From positions 1-59,486 of the forward strand of contig JAHIMR010000081.1 of the NCBI GenBank assembly GCA_018896525.1: a stretch of DNA of 59,486 nt, written 5' to 3'. Under the pieces are notes generated by a model. It made no database searches and was not told the DNA's origin. It saw only the letters and a list, made by a program, of their open reading frames with translations. The position numbers were made by a program, and so were the translations under genes. Below are positions 52,343 through 59,486 of the stretch, piece by piece (positions within the stretch are counted from its first letter, which is position 1; the number at the start of each line of letters is the position of its first letter). The DNA comes from Actinomycetota bacterium. Lineage in GTDB: Bacteria > Actinomycetota > Geothermincolia > Fen-727 > Anoxymicrobiaceae.

Positions 52343-52540
52343 CAAACGGGGTCTGGCCCAGGCTGGTGTCGTTCGTTTCTCCACTCAAACCGATGTATAT
52401 AATGCAACAGCGGGCCTGACCCCTATCTTGTCAACGACAACGCAAGACAAGACCCGCCATCCCCGGGCTGTTGCCGTTCAAAACTCTGCTTGAACCCACG
52501 CCCCACAATGCATATGCCCTGGGGCGGGACCCCTCCCCCG
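52343..52540. repeat. About 200-bp repeat (family C, copy 2)
   Basis: It starts at the stop codon of adenine deaminase and matches 17243-17442 over its length with scattered changes. Together with a short tail of further GC-rich hairpins (to 52618), it fills the gap to the SCP2 gene; no coding region is seen there. Confidence 0.85.
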
Positions 52541-52618
52541 TTGACCAAAGGGCGGTCCCTATGCCGGCAAGATGCCGGCGCTACAAGGGAGACATTACGC
52601 AACAGCCCTGGGGCAACC

Positions 52619-53086
52619 CTACTGTGGTGGAAAGCTCAGCAGGTCGTCGCGCCCCATGTCCTTTAATACGACCCTGTAGTTGGCGTACAGGGGCTTGAGG
52701 AGCGGCAACAGGCGCATCGCCTTGGGGATCGGGCCCTTGGCCTTTATCTGCCCGCGGGTTATGGCGGCCATCAGGTTGAGTTCCTTCATCCAGAACAGGT
52801 GGGCGGTGAACGCCTCCATGGTCATGGTAATCATCGGCTTGATATCGCAGGGGCCGGTGGTGATCTCTATCGGGTCCTTGGAGCAGTCTATCGTAAGCTC
52901 GGGTTTTACATCCGGCCCCCACCGCTCTTCGTCGTGATAGACGAACCTCAGGATCAGATTTGATTTCTGCAGCTTCTGTGCCAGTTCTTTATCTTCCACC
53001 GTTTTCAGGAACACATTCGTAGCAAGTTCGTACATCTCCTCGGGGGACATGTCGGGACGGTCAGCCTTGTCGTACTTTTTCGCCAT
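52619..53086 (-). CDS. SCP2 sterol-transfer-like domain protein
   Basis: The product has 155 residues with GGAG before the ATG. The pattern of a LILRFVYHDEERWGPDV strand, ELTIDCSKDPIEI, MITMTMEAFTAHLFWMKELN and an ITRGQIKAKGPIPKAMRL helix matches the SCP-2 fold, in which a hydrophobic tunnel binds lipids or acyl chains. It is a single domain in the cytoplasm. Bacterial members are mostly uncharacterised. It is convergent with adenine deaminase and divergent from the amidase. Confidence 0.82.
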   Translation of the reverse strand: MAKKYDKADRPDMSPEEMYELATNVFLKTVEDKELAQKLQKSNLILRFVYHDEERWGPDVKPELTIDCSKDPIEITTGPCDIKPMITMTMEAFTAHLFWMKELNLMAAITRGQIKAKGPIPKAMRLLPLLKPLYANYRVVLKDMGRDDLLSFPPQ

Positions 53087-53289
53087 TTACTTCTCCTTTG
53101 AAGATATCCTGGACCCTGACCAACGGTAATTTTAGCATAAATAGTTTAGAGTTCAACTATTCTATTGCCGATGGTATCTCATGAAACAGGATACCGTTCG
53201 CTGCCATCATAAAGGAAGGCACCGGCGCCTTCGCCAAGTATAATTGTAACCGCTTGCAAACAAGCCTCTGGCATCAGGAGAAGTGGAAA

Positions 53290-54561
53290 ATGCGGTTATT
53301 CCGTGGGAAAAAGAGAAAAGAAAAAGAACGCCCCGGTGAGGTTGGCGCGGACGGCGTGGAGGATTCAGGCGGAGAATCGCCGGATGAGAGCGGGCCTGGC
53401 GAGGAGGAAACGCCTGCCGTAGCGACCGTGGACGGGGAACAACCTCCTGTCGTTCCTGAGGAGGGGGAGAAGCCTGACTTTTTTGATATGTCGCCGGAGG
53501 AGGCGGTGAGTTACAGGCCGCCCGGCGTCGTGGTCGCCGTCAGCAAACCACGCGACTTCAAGCCGGTACTCAAGGCAATCGGCGTTATCGCGGTCCTGGG
53601 TGTCGCGGTCCTGGGTGTCGTACTCCTGTGGCCCTCGTCGGAGGCACGAGTTCCCGACCTGATCGGAAAGACCCTGACCGAGGCGTTTGACGCGGCGCGC
53701 GCAGCCGGCTTCCAGCCGGCAGTTGACGGATGGGAGTACTCCGGCGAGCAATCCGATGGAGTCGTACTGTCCCAGAAACCCAACGGCGACAAGGTGGTGA
53801 AGAAGGGCAGCGCTATATCGCTTACCGTCAGCAAAGGGCTCAAGCCCGGAACAGGGGGGTCGCCCGGGCGAGAGTCCGCGCCGGTTACGGAGCAGGACGG
53901 TGACGGGGAGTCTGCGGAACTGGTAGCCAACCCCTATGAGGGCAAGACCGTTTGCGTTGACCCCGGACACCAGGTGGCCCTTGCCGAGAAGGAGTGGACC
54001 GATCCGGGAATGAGCCGTAAGAACCCCGGGGACGACGGCGCGAGGGGAGTGGCAACCGGTAATCCGGAGTACCTGGTGACCATTGATATCGGGCTCAAGC
54101 TGAAGAGTCTGCTGGAGAAGGACGGGATTGAGGTTGTCATGACCAGGGAGTCAAACGATGTTGACCTGAGCAACATCAACAGGGCCGAGATGGCGAACAA
54201 CGCCGGGGCGGACCTCTATGTCCGCGTACACTGCGGGAACTCCAGCGACACCGGCAAGAGCGGCACCGCGACACTTTTCCCGGCGAGCACGGAGTGGACC
54301 GAGAGCATCTTCGAGGCCGGCAAGACCGCCGCCCTGTTTATCCAGGAGGAACTGGTCAAATCATGTTCCACAAACGACCTTGGGGTGTTCGGCCTTCACG
54401 ATAAGAGCGGATTCAACTGGTCCAGGGTGCCGGTGATAGAGGTCGAGATCGCTCTCTTGAGCAACCCCGAAGATGATGAACTGCTGGCCACCGATGAGTT
54501 TCGCTGGGAGGCCGCCTGGGGCCTGCGAAACGGCATAATCCAGTACTTCAGCAACCCTTGA
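53290..54561 (+). CDS. N-acetylmuramoyl-L-alanine amidase with PASTA domain
   Basis: The product has 423 residues. A basic start and an acidic, disordered N-terminal region (to residue 90) precede one membrane helix (IGVIAVLGVAVLGVVLLW). One PASTA domain follows (VPDLIGKTLTEAFDAARAAG), then a linker and an Amidase_3 domain with zinc ligands in VDPGHQ, VRVHCGNSS and an EVEIALLSNPEDDELL end carrying the Glu. It would cut peptidoglycan stem peptides on the outer face. A TATAAT at 53239 is a possible -10. The stop TGA is shared with the end of an IS605 relic, and related fragments suggest the gene once ran further. Confidence 0.9.
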   Translation: MRLFRGKKRKEKERPGEVGADGVEDSGGESPDESGPGEEETPAVATVDGEQPPVVPEEGEKPDFFDMSPEEAVSYRPPGVVVAVSKPRDFKPVLKAIGVIAVLGVAVLGVVLLWPSSEARVPDLIGKTLTEAFDAARAAGFQPAVDGWEYSGEQSDGVVLSQKPNGDKVVKKGSAISLTVSKGLKPGTGGSPGRESAPVTEQDGDGESAELVANPYEGKTVCVDPGHQVALAEKEWTDPGMSRKNPGDDGARGVATGNPEYLVTIDIGLKLKSLLEKDGIEVVMTRESNDVDLSNINRAEMANNAGADLYVRVHCGNSSDTGKSGTATLFPASTEWTESIFEAGKTAALFIQEELVKSCSTNDLGVFGLHDKSGFNWSRVPVIEVEIALLSNPEDDELLATDEFRWEAAWGLRNGIIQYFSNP

Positions 54562-54590
54562 CATCCTCCCCACGGCTAAAGCCGGGGGAC
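54558..54590 (-). mobile_element. IS200/IS605-type right end (relic)
   Basis: On the minus strand, CCCCCGGC-TTTA-GCCGTGGGG followed by AGGATGTCAA is the hairpin and terminus typical of IS605-family right ends. It abuts the amidase stop codon. The tnpB remnant at 54994-55302 has the matching orientation. Confidence 0.65.
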
Positions 54591-54593
54591 ACC

Positions 54594-54993
54594 GTTCCTC
54601 AGAATGATGACAAATGCGCCATCTCTGATTGACGCTTCCCAGGCGTCCGCCTCTCGGAATCGAGAGGTCTTACGTCGCCTCCACGTCCGTTTATCCTCTC
54701 CGTGGAACTCACGGCGAGCGATCTGCCGGCGTTCATCCTGGTTTTCGATTAACGCCTTATCACGATTCATACCGTACCACCACCCCATGACATGCTTTTC
54801 AGCCTTCCTCCATAACCGAACACATAGCGATGTATTAGAACTGAATGACCGCTGCCTCCATGTATTCCACGCCGAATCCGGCCGGCCGGTACCTATGCTC
54901 TACCAGTATGGCTACTTCGGTCGGGGCGGAGAGTTTCATGTGTATATAATCCTGATAATACCCATATGTCATCATATTAATACCCATATGTCA
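54594..54993. other. Gene-poor stretch between IS605 end and tnpB remnant
   Basis: There are about 400 bases with no convincing gene. A 70-codon minus-strand frame (54576-54788) runs into the IS end hairpin and has no recognisable domain. Two copies of the word ATACCCATATGTCATCATAT lie in direct repeat at 54958-54999. It may be the decayed 3' part of the IS, including its guide-RNA region; this is not demonstrable from sequence alone. Confidence 0.4.
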
Positions 54994-55302
54994 TCATATC
55001 GGTGAACTGTTAGTTACCCCATGGCACCGCCACTGGGAGGGAATGAGATACATCTCAGGTTCCTGCTTCACAGAGGTCCGCCCGCCGGCAACCTGGGTTG
55101 CGGTGGGTCCTACGTCCTCTCCACAGGCGTTTAGAGTCTCCGCAAGCCCTGCGGCGACAAGGTTCAAGGCGGCGTTCAGGTCCCGACAGGTCGCCAGGTC
55201 GCATACGGGACAGCAGAACACCTCGTCTTCCAGATTGAGATCACGGCTCGCGGCCCCGCATTCCGAACACCTCTTACTGGAAGGCCACCAGCGGTCCGCC
55301 TT
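54994..55302 (-). pseudogene. tnpB: C-terminal remnant of TnpB (IS605 OrfB)
   Basis: The open frame upstream of the first possible start encodes ADRWWPSSKRCSECGAASRD, then a second Cys pair FCCPVCD and the catalytic-region RDLNAALNLV. This is the zinc ribbon and last RuvC-like motif of TnpB. Everything before it is missing: an in-frame TGA lies at 55303-55305 and a partial MITE (R6) follows. The remaining 103 codons cannot make an active nuclease. Its strand and position fit the IS605 right end at 54558, so both belonged to one element. Confidence 0.8.
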
Positions 55303-55332
55303 TCAGAAGTGGACACCGCGCTCGGGGCACTT

Positions 55333-55402
55333 GGTCACGCGCCTTGCCGGAGCGGCGCGGGGGCGCTCTCGGTACGTAACCGTATTCATGGAACGGGGCA
55401 CT
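55333..55402 (-). mobile_element. MITE fragment R6 (inverted, left half)
   Basis: On the minus strand it begins AGTGCCCCGTTCCATGAATA and matches R4 for about 70 bases, then stops at 55333. It lies between the tnpB remnant and the vapBC promoter. The ATGAA variant of the terminus groups it with R4. Confidence 0.75.
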
Positions 55403-55440
55403 AAGCACCTCAAAGTTGTGTATATATCGGACTAATCCGT

Positions 55441-55474
55441 TTGACGATATAGAAGAAGGGTGTATAATATATAC
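55441..55474 (+). promoter_or_regulatory. vapBC promoter with overlapping palindromic operator
   Basis: TTGACG (55441-55446), a 16-base spacer and TATAAT (55463-55468) form a near-consensus promoter. GTATA-ATA-TATAC (55462-55474) overlaps the -10 box, and TTATATATAA follows at 55488. Such palindromes are usual operators for antitoxin autorepression. Confidence 0.75.
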
Positions 55475-55512
55475 AAATAGTATGCCTTATATATAAAGGG
55501 AGGTTGGAAGTT

Positions 55513-55725
55513 ATGTCTAAGACGACAGTGGATATTGACGACAAGCTTCTTGAGGAAGCCAAGAAGGTCACGGGAACAACCACGAAAAAAGCCACTGTGA
55601 ACGAGGCTCTTCGAATGGTCGCCAGAAAAGCCAAGTTGAAGGAGTTGGCGTCTTCCCTTCAGGGAACGGGCTTCATAGATTTGACGCGGGAAGAACTTGA
55701 AGAAATGAGGCGGAACAGGCTGTGA
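55513..55725 (+). CDS. vapB: VapB-type antitoxin
   Basis: The product has 70 residues from the ATG at 55513 (GGGAGG upstream; a TTG at 55504 is the alternative). The first 45 residues, KTTVDIDDKLLEEAKKVTG and ATVNEALRMVARK, are a ribbon-helix-helix DNA-binding fold of the VapB (DUF2191-like) class. The C-terminal part (DLTREELEEMRRNRL) would wrap the toxin. It overlaps vapC by GTGA, the usual coupling in this system. The antitoxin also represses the operon. Base composition here is lower in GC than in neighbouring genes, as expected for an acquired module. Confidence 0.88.
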   Translation: MSKTTVDIDDKLLEEAKKVTGTTTKKATVNEALRMVARKAKLKELASSLQGTGFIDLTREELEEMRRNRL

Positions 55726-56138
55726 ATGCGGACCTCGTGCTTATAGACTCGACGGCGTGGATTGAATTCTCGAAGAAGAAACCCGGAGAATCCGAAATCG
55801 GGGATGAAGTGAGAAGGCTGATTGAAAGCGATTCCGCCTGCGTCACTCAGCCGGTCATCGCGGAAGTCGTACGCGGAGTGAAAACCGAATCCGAAGACAG
55901 GCTGTTCAAAGAGCTGTTTTCCATGATTCCCCTGAGGTCCATGAATGACGAAGTCTGGTCCGCCACTTACGGCCACGGCCGGAAATTGTTAGAGAAGGGT
56001 TTCAATGTCAAGCTGGCCGACCAGATGATAGCCAGCGTCGCCGTTGTGCACGGGTTGAGGCTGTTTCATCGCGACAGCGATTACGTGAATATAGCCGAAG
56101 TGCTTGATTTGGACGAATACAACTTTCTTTCCGAATAA
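55722..56138 (+). CDS. vapC: VapC-type PIN-domain toxin ribonuclease
   Basis: The product has 138 residues from a GTG. The PIN acidic residues are all present: D9 (LIDSTAWIEF), E48 (PVIAEVVRG), D100 (KLADQMIAS) and D118 or D120 (HRDSDY). It is expected to cleave RNA, commonly tRNA or rRNA, when free of VapB. The gene pair sits in a patch bounded by two related amidase 3' ends, with an IS605 relic and a partial MITE, which suggests arrival by recombination. The pair appears intact. Confidence 0.9.
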   Translation: MNADLVLIDSTAWIEFSKKKPGESEIGDEVRRLIESDSACVTQPVIAEVVRGVKTESEDRLFKELFSMIPLRSMNDEVWSATYGHGRKLLEKGFNVKLADQMIASVAVVHGLRLFHRDSDYVNIAEVLDLDEYNFLSE

Positions 56139-56141
56139 GTA

Positions 56142-56240
56142 GTAACCAGGAGGATGATCGCCTGCTGAGCCAGGACGAGTTCCGCTGGAAGGCCGCCTGG
56201 GACTTGACCAGCGGCATACTCAAGGACCTGAGCAACCATA
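56142..56240 (+). pseudogene. 3' fragment of a second amidase gene
   Basis: Four bases after vapC stops, an open frame encodes SNQEDDRLLSQDEFRWKAAW, then DLTSGILKDLSN. This aligns with the end of the intact amidase (SNPEDDELLATDEFRWEAAW, GLRNGIIQYFSN). About 33 codons remain with no start. It looks like the tail of a paralogue whose 5' part was lost when the IS605/vapBC patch formed. Confidence 0.8.
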
Positions 56241-56319
56241 CACGCTCGCGGGAGCGTCGCCGCGCTCCCGGGTGCCCCCCCGAAAGAAGAGAGAGGTCCC
56301 GGGTAGCCTGGACCGCCTT

Positions 56320-57882
56320 TCACAGGAGTGCTTTCTTTATCTCCTCGAGAGACCCGGATGTCATCGATTCGATTATCCCCCGGAATGCCCCGGCGGCGTC
56401 TCTCCCGCTGGAGTCGAGCCTGCTTCTCTTGGCCCCATTCTCGTAATCGATGCCGTGGAGGCCAAAGCGTGGCTCGAAAGAGCCCCACTCGTAGTTGTCG
56501 GTTATTGACCAGTGGAAGTACCCTTCAACCGGGGCTCCTTCCTTTATCGCCCTGGCCATCTCGAACAGGAAAGCCTTCAGGAACGCTGGCCTGTCCGCAC
56601 CGTCCTTTCGGGGAATGGGCCGCCCATTCTTCACCCTGTTACAGAGGCCGTGCTCGAACACGTGCACCGGGACCCCGTCGTTCTCCTGGCTGTAAGCTTT
56701 CAGGAAGGCCCTGAAAGCCGGCGGGTTCTGGATCCAGTCCCAGTGTTGGACGTAGAACCGGGGCCTCCCTCTCCTTATCTCCTCCAGGTCGGGGAGCTTT
56801 ATGTAGTGACCGGGGAAGGGGTCGTAAAAATCGATCGCTATCAGGTCCAGGTGTTGCTCGAGCCCGGAGGAGTAGATTCTCTCGATCACTGGGGAAAACC
56901 TGCTGGCCTTTATCATGTGGCCCAGGCCGCGCCTGATCGCCTTCTCGACATAGAGACCCGCCTTGAACCCTGGACCCGGGGGTCTGGGGATACCCTCCGC
57001 CATCCCATGGAACCGGGTGGCACGTTCATCAAGGTACTGCGGCAACTCGTCCCTTGACACCCCCCGCTTTCTCGCCAGCAGGATATCGAAGATAACTTTA
57101 TCCAGCCAGTAGAAGCAGAAGCTGACCGTGGCAAGGGTCACCACTGGCCTTGTCCAGCCCCGTTCCCGGTAGATGCGGTGGATGTTCTCGTACGCCGCCA
57201 GGTGGGCGAGCAGGAGGTTGTTGAGCGCCCTCCCGTACCTGCCAATTCCTGTTCCCCCGGAGGGGAAGGCCCCGGCGAGGTAGAACGAGGGTGCCAGGAT
57301 GTTCGGCTCGTTTGTGGTCTCCCACATCCCGATCGGCTCCTGGCGGTAGCGCTCGATGAGCAGTTCGTTTATTCCTGTCACCACGTACCGTACATATTCC
57401 TCGAAGAGCTCGAGGTTGTCCCCATCAAGCCACATGTCAGCGCCCATCCACATGGGGTGGGTGAAGTGGTGGAGGGTGACCGCCGGCTCAAGGTCCAGCT
57501 CTCTTGCGGTGGCCAGCACGCGGGCGTAGTGCTCGAGCGCCTCCGGGTCGAAGTCGGGGGGCGAGGGGGATTCCATTTTCGCGCATGGTTGTATGCGTGC
57601 CCACTCAAGGCCGAGCCGGAAGTGGTTGAGGCCTATCCGGCGCGCGTTCTGGAAGTCCTCCCGGTAGCGGTGGTAAAAGCCGGTGGCCATGCCCGTCGGC
57701 GCCGCTTTCCCGCTCCGTTCCCAGGGTGCCCAGTTGTTCAACGGTTCGCCTGGGCCGTTCAAGCCCCCCTCGGCCTGGTAGGCGGAGTTCCCGGTTCCCC
57801 AGCAGAACTCCTCGCCCAGGCGAAACCCGTCCCCGAAGGTCTCCTCTATTTCCCTTGAGCCGTAGTGGATGCTGAATTTCAC
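56320..57882 (-). CDS. Glycoside hydrolase family 1 protein (beta-glycosidase)
   Basis: The product has 520 residues from a GTG with AGGAGG upstream. GH1 features in order: FCWGTGNSAYQAEGG, FRLGLEWARIQP, TLHHFTHPMWM, the acid/base Glu in WETTNEPN, LIAIDFYDPF and the nucleophile Glu in VFEHGLCN (usually T-E-N-G), then the SITDNYEWGSFEPRFGL end. The unusual nucleophile context (EHG) may change specificity. No signal sequence is present, so it should act in the cytoplasm on a small glycoside. The convergent amidase fragment and a GC-rich hairpin (56249-56270) lie downstream. Confidence 0.9.
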   Translation of the reverse strand: MKFSIHYGSREIEETFGDGFRLGEEFCWGTGNSAYQAEGGLNGPGEPLNNWAPWERSGKAAPTGMATGFYHRYREDFQNARRIGLNHFRLGLEWARIQPCAKMESPSPPDFDPEALEHYARVLATARELDLEPAVTLHHFTHPMWMGADMWLDGDNLELFEEYVRYVVTGINELLIERYRQEPIGMWETTNEPNILAPSFYLAGAFPSGGTGIGRYGRALNNLLLAHLAAYENIHRIYRERGWTRPVVTLATVSFCFYWLDKVIFDILLARKRGVSRDELPQYLDERATRFHGMAEGIPRPPGPGFKAGLYVEKAIRRGLGHMIKASRFSPVIERIYSSGLEQHLDLIAIDFYDPFPGHYIKLPDLEEIRRGRPRFYVQHWDWIQNPPAFRAFLKAYSQENDGVPVHVFEHGLCNRVKNGRPIPRKDGADRPAFLKAFLFEMARAIKEGAPVEGYFHWSITDNYEWGSFEPRFGLHGIDYENGAKRSRLDSSGRDAAGAFRGIIESMTSGSLEEIKKALL

Positions 57883-57958
57883 TTCACGACCTCCTGGTAA
57901 AGGTACCCGGATGATATAGTCTAACAGTATCAACGGCTCCGGTAAGAGGTGACCTGTA

Positions 57959-58711
57959 ATGGAAGATGGCCCTGCCCTTTTTATTTTCGCTCACCAGGAC
58001 GACGAGTTCGTGTACCTCTGCATGCTCAGGAACATGGCGAAGAGTGGGAGGGAAGTCCACGTACTCTGGATCACCGATGGGGCGCGCTTCGTCCCGGCGG
58101 AGGTGCGAAAAGCCGAGTCCACCGCGGTGATGAGGATGGTGGGGGTGGGGGAGGACAGTCTCTCTTTCTGGCCCTACCCTGATGGGGCCTCAATCGGGTT
58201 TGCGAAAGAGATCGTGGAGCGGCTGACCGAAACTATGGAGGATATTCGCCCCTCGCAAGTTTATACCGACGGATTTGAGGGGGGGCACCCCGACCACGAC
58301 ATGGCTCACTTCGCCGCGGTCACCGCAGCCCGCCGCCTTGACCCTTCGATTCCGGTATTTGAGGCGCCGCTTTACAACCGCCATGGCCGCCGCCGCTGGA
58401 GGTTCAGCCAGTTCATCCCGGCCGAGACAGAGACCCTGTATGTCCCGGTACCCCGTGACGGCATTATCATGAAACTCCGCGCGCTCCTGAGGTACAAGAG
58501 CCAGTTCTGGATAGCGGTGTTGCCCATGCTCCTTTTCACCAACAAGAGAGAGACCATGAGCCATGGCGAGCCCTACCGCAGGGTCCCCGCCTGGAACTAC
58601 CGCCAGCCTCCCCATGAGGGGAAGCTCATATACGAGGGGCTTTTCTTCCGCAGGATTCTCGGCATCCGGTTCTCCGACTTCAGGGAAGCAGTATCCAGAG
58701 TGGGGTCCTAA
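57959..58711 (+). CDS. PIG-L family deacetylase
   Basis: The product has 250 residues. The zinc motifs are FIFAHQDDEFV (normally A-H-P-D-D; here a Gln replaces Pro) and GHPDHDMAH. A variable C-terminal half has VPAWNYRQPPHEGKL. Family members remove acetyl groups from N-acetylglucosamine conjugates, including mycothiol and bacillithiol precursors, and lipids. It is divergent from the GH1 gene across 76 bases, so the two may share control of a glycoside pathway, which is an inference. Confidence 0.85.
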   Translation: MEDGPALFIFAHQDDEFVYLCMLRNMAKSGREVHVLWITDGARFVPAEVRKAESTAVMRMVGVGEDSLSFWPYPDGASIGFAKEIVERLTETMEDIRPSQVYTDGFEGGHPDHDMAHFAAVTAARRLDPSIPVFEAPLYNRHGRRRWRFSQFIPAETETLYVPVPRDGIIMKLRALLRYKSQFWIAVLPMLLFTNKRETMSHGEPYRRVPAWNYRQPPHEGKLIYEGLFFRRILGIRFSDFREAVSRVGS

Positions 58712-58781
58712 CCAGAGTATCCTCAAATTAGATGTCTTCTTGAGGGAAAATGTTCACGATTTCATATCGTGGCATAAGAAC

Positions 58782-58806
58782 TGGTGGGCAATAGTGGATT
58801 TGAACA
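58782..58806 (-). other. tRNA 3'-end fragment
   Basis: The plus-strand word TGGTGGGC followed 9 bases later by GGATTTGAAC repeats the 3' end (acceptor and T arm) of the tRNA-Val gene 134 bases away, in the same orientation. The remainder does not fold as a tRNA. It could be an old attachment-site copy left by an integrated element or a decayed tandem tRNA. Confidence 0.4.
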
Positions 58807-58915
58807 ACTGACTCCAGGCACGCGGAAATCCAGGTTCAAATACACTCGAATGTAATGATACACAAGCGGTCCACGAGCAAACGCACATGAGCAACAACCC
58901 GATAAACATCTAAGC

Positions 58916-58990
58916 TGGTGGGCGTTGAGGGATTTGAACCCACGACCTCTGCCGTGTGAAGGCAGCGCTCTCCCGCTGAGCTAAACGCCC
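58916..58990 (-). tRNA. tRNA-Val (anticodon CAC)
   Basis: It is 75 nt with encoded CCA. On the minus strand it runs from GGGCGTT to AACGCCC-A-CCA. The D arm is GCTC-AGCGGGA-GAGC, the anticodon stem-loop CTGCC-TTCACAC-GGCAG gives CAC, and the T arm is GTGGG-TTCAAAT-CCCTC-like. All stems close. Confidence 0.95.
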
Positions 58991-59037
58991 GCTTGCGGGT
59001 TAACGTATTTTACCACACTCACCACCGTCGTCGGCCC

Positions 59038-59486
59038 CTACTGGCTGACCCCGATGGAGTCGTGCGCCGCCTGCCGGTAAACCCCGGGGGTGTTCCAGTA
59101 CATGGACCTCTCGGCGATGACCGGCTGGTTGGAGGTCACCTTGGTGGATACGCTCCAGACGTTGTCTAAGGTGTCGGCCACGTTCACGCTCTGACGGGTG
59201 TTGGGGTCGAGCTCAAGTGACGGGCCTTCTACCGCCCCTGAGGGTGTCATGTAGGTGAGGGTTACGTCGGCGGTGCTCCCTCCCGGGTTCTGCACCAGGA
59301 CCCAGGTCTCGAAGTTACCCTCTTCGCTTATCCCGGTACACCCTTCCGCCAGGAACCATGTCTTGGCCGCCGCGGCCACCCCGATGGAGTCGTGCGCCGC
59401 CTGCCGGTACACCCCGGGGGTGTTCCAGTACATCGACCTCTCGGCGATGACCGGCTGGTTGGAGGTCACCTTGGTGGATACGCTCC
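59038..59486 (-). CDS. Secreted repeat protein, C-terminal part (5' end outside window)
   Basis: The frame is open from the right edge to a TAG at 59040-59038. The visible 149 or so codons hold one full and one partial copy of a repeat related to that at the left edge: TWFLAEGCTG, NFETWVLVQNPGGST, VTLTYMTPSGAV, TRQSVNVAD and PVIAERSMYW. The protein ends soon after a QAAHDSIGV segment, so this is its C-terminus. It is probably exported. A tRNA-Val gene follows 47 bases downstream. Confidence 0.75.
   Translation of the reverse strand, partial: SVSTKVTSNQPVIAERSMYWNTPGVYRQAAHDSIGVAAAAKTWFLAEGCTGISEEGNFETWVLVQNPGGSTADVTLTYMTPSGAVEGPSLELDPNTRQSVNVADTLDNVWSVSTKVTSNQPVIAERSMYWNTPGVYRQAAHDSIGVSQ

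Noticed and set aside
54576-54788. Minus-strand frame of 70 codons as a gene
   Set aside because: It runs into the IS605 end hairpin, has no recognisable domain and no convincing ribosome site.

Overview
The window reads as a chromosome segment of a high-GC, anaerobic or facultative, deep-branching bacterium. A deep actinobacterial lineage (Geothermincolia/OPB41-like) is my best guess. It rests on the secreted repeat proteins at both edges, tight ATGA/GTGA gene overlaps, frequent TTG/GTG starts and a possible leaderless promoter. No rRNA or marker tree was available, so the placement is an inference.

Layout. 1-5.8 kb: a truncated repeat-protein gene, small hypothetical proteins, an HExxH protein, a lipoprotein and an MmgE/PrpD protein. 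6-13.9 kb: a radical SAM/ferredoxin divergent pair, ispH, two tandem UbiA prenyltransferases, a CoA transferase, a protein of 23-residue repeats and a zinc-ribbon membrane protein. 14-19.5 kb: a YhaO/YhaN (SbcDC-like) pair, an MBL hydrolase, a lipoprotein, a VOC gene remnant and a zincin. 19.5-28.6 kb: a long plus-strand operon with an iron-sulfur flavoprotein, tatA, tatC, fdhE, a selenocysteine formate dehydrogenase, its Fe-S subunit, then rnfC and rnfD. 28.7-35.9 kb: minus-strand MobB-like NTPase, LysR regulator, tRNA-Sec, selB, selA, yedF, a selenocysteine-containing selD and a DUF3343 gene. 36-46 kb: hydrolase, nitroreductase, DinG helicase, cell-wall enzymes and a GGDEF protein. 46.3-50.6 kb: a four-gene complex related to group 4 hydrogenases and complex I. 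50.6-59.5 kb: adenine deaminase, SCP2 protein, PASTA amidase, a patch of IS605 relic, MITE fragment and vapBC, GH1 glycosidase, PIG-L deacetylase, tRNA-Val and a second truncated repeat-protein gene.

How the genes fit together. The formate dehydrogenase needs UGA recoding, Tat export and FdhE, and all of these are encoded within 16 kb. Selenophosphate synthetase is itself a selenoprotein, so the Sec machinery depends on its own output. The dehydrogenase has no cytochrome b subunit gene; rnfC and rnfD occupy that position without rnfA, B, E or G. This FdhAB-RnfCD arrangement is the strongest candidate here for an undescribed energy-conserving module.

The window is also crowded with small palindromic repeats. 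A 164-bp MITE-like element with terminal inverted repeats has four full and two partial copies; one sits in frame inside the nuoB-like gene, and others supply or touch the stop codons of neighbouring genes. Shorter REP-like families (about 35-nt palindromes, a roughly 100-bp element and a roughly 200-bp element) fill most intergenic gaps, and one truncates yedF.
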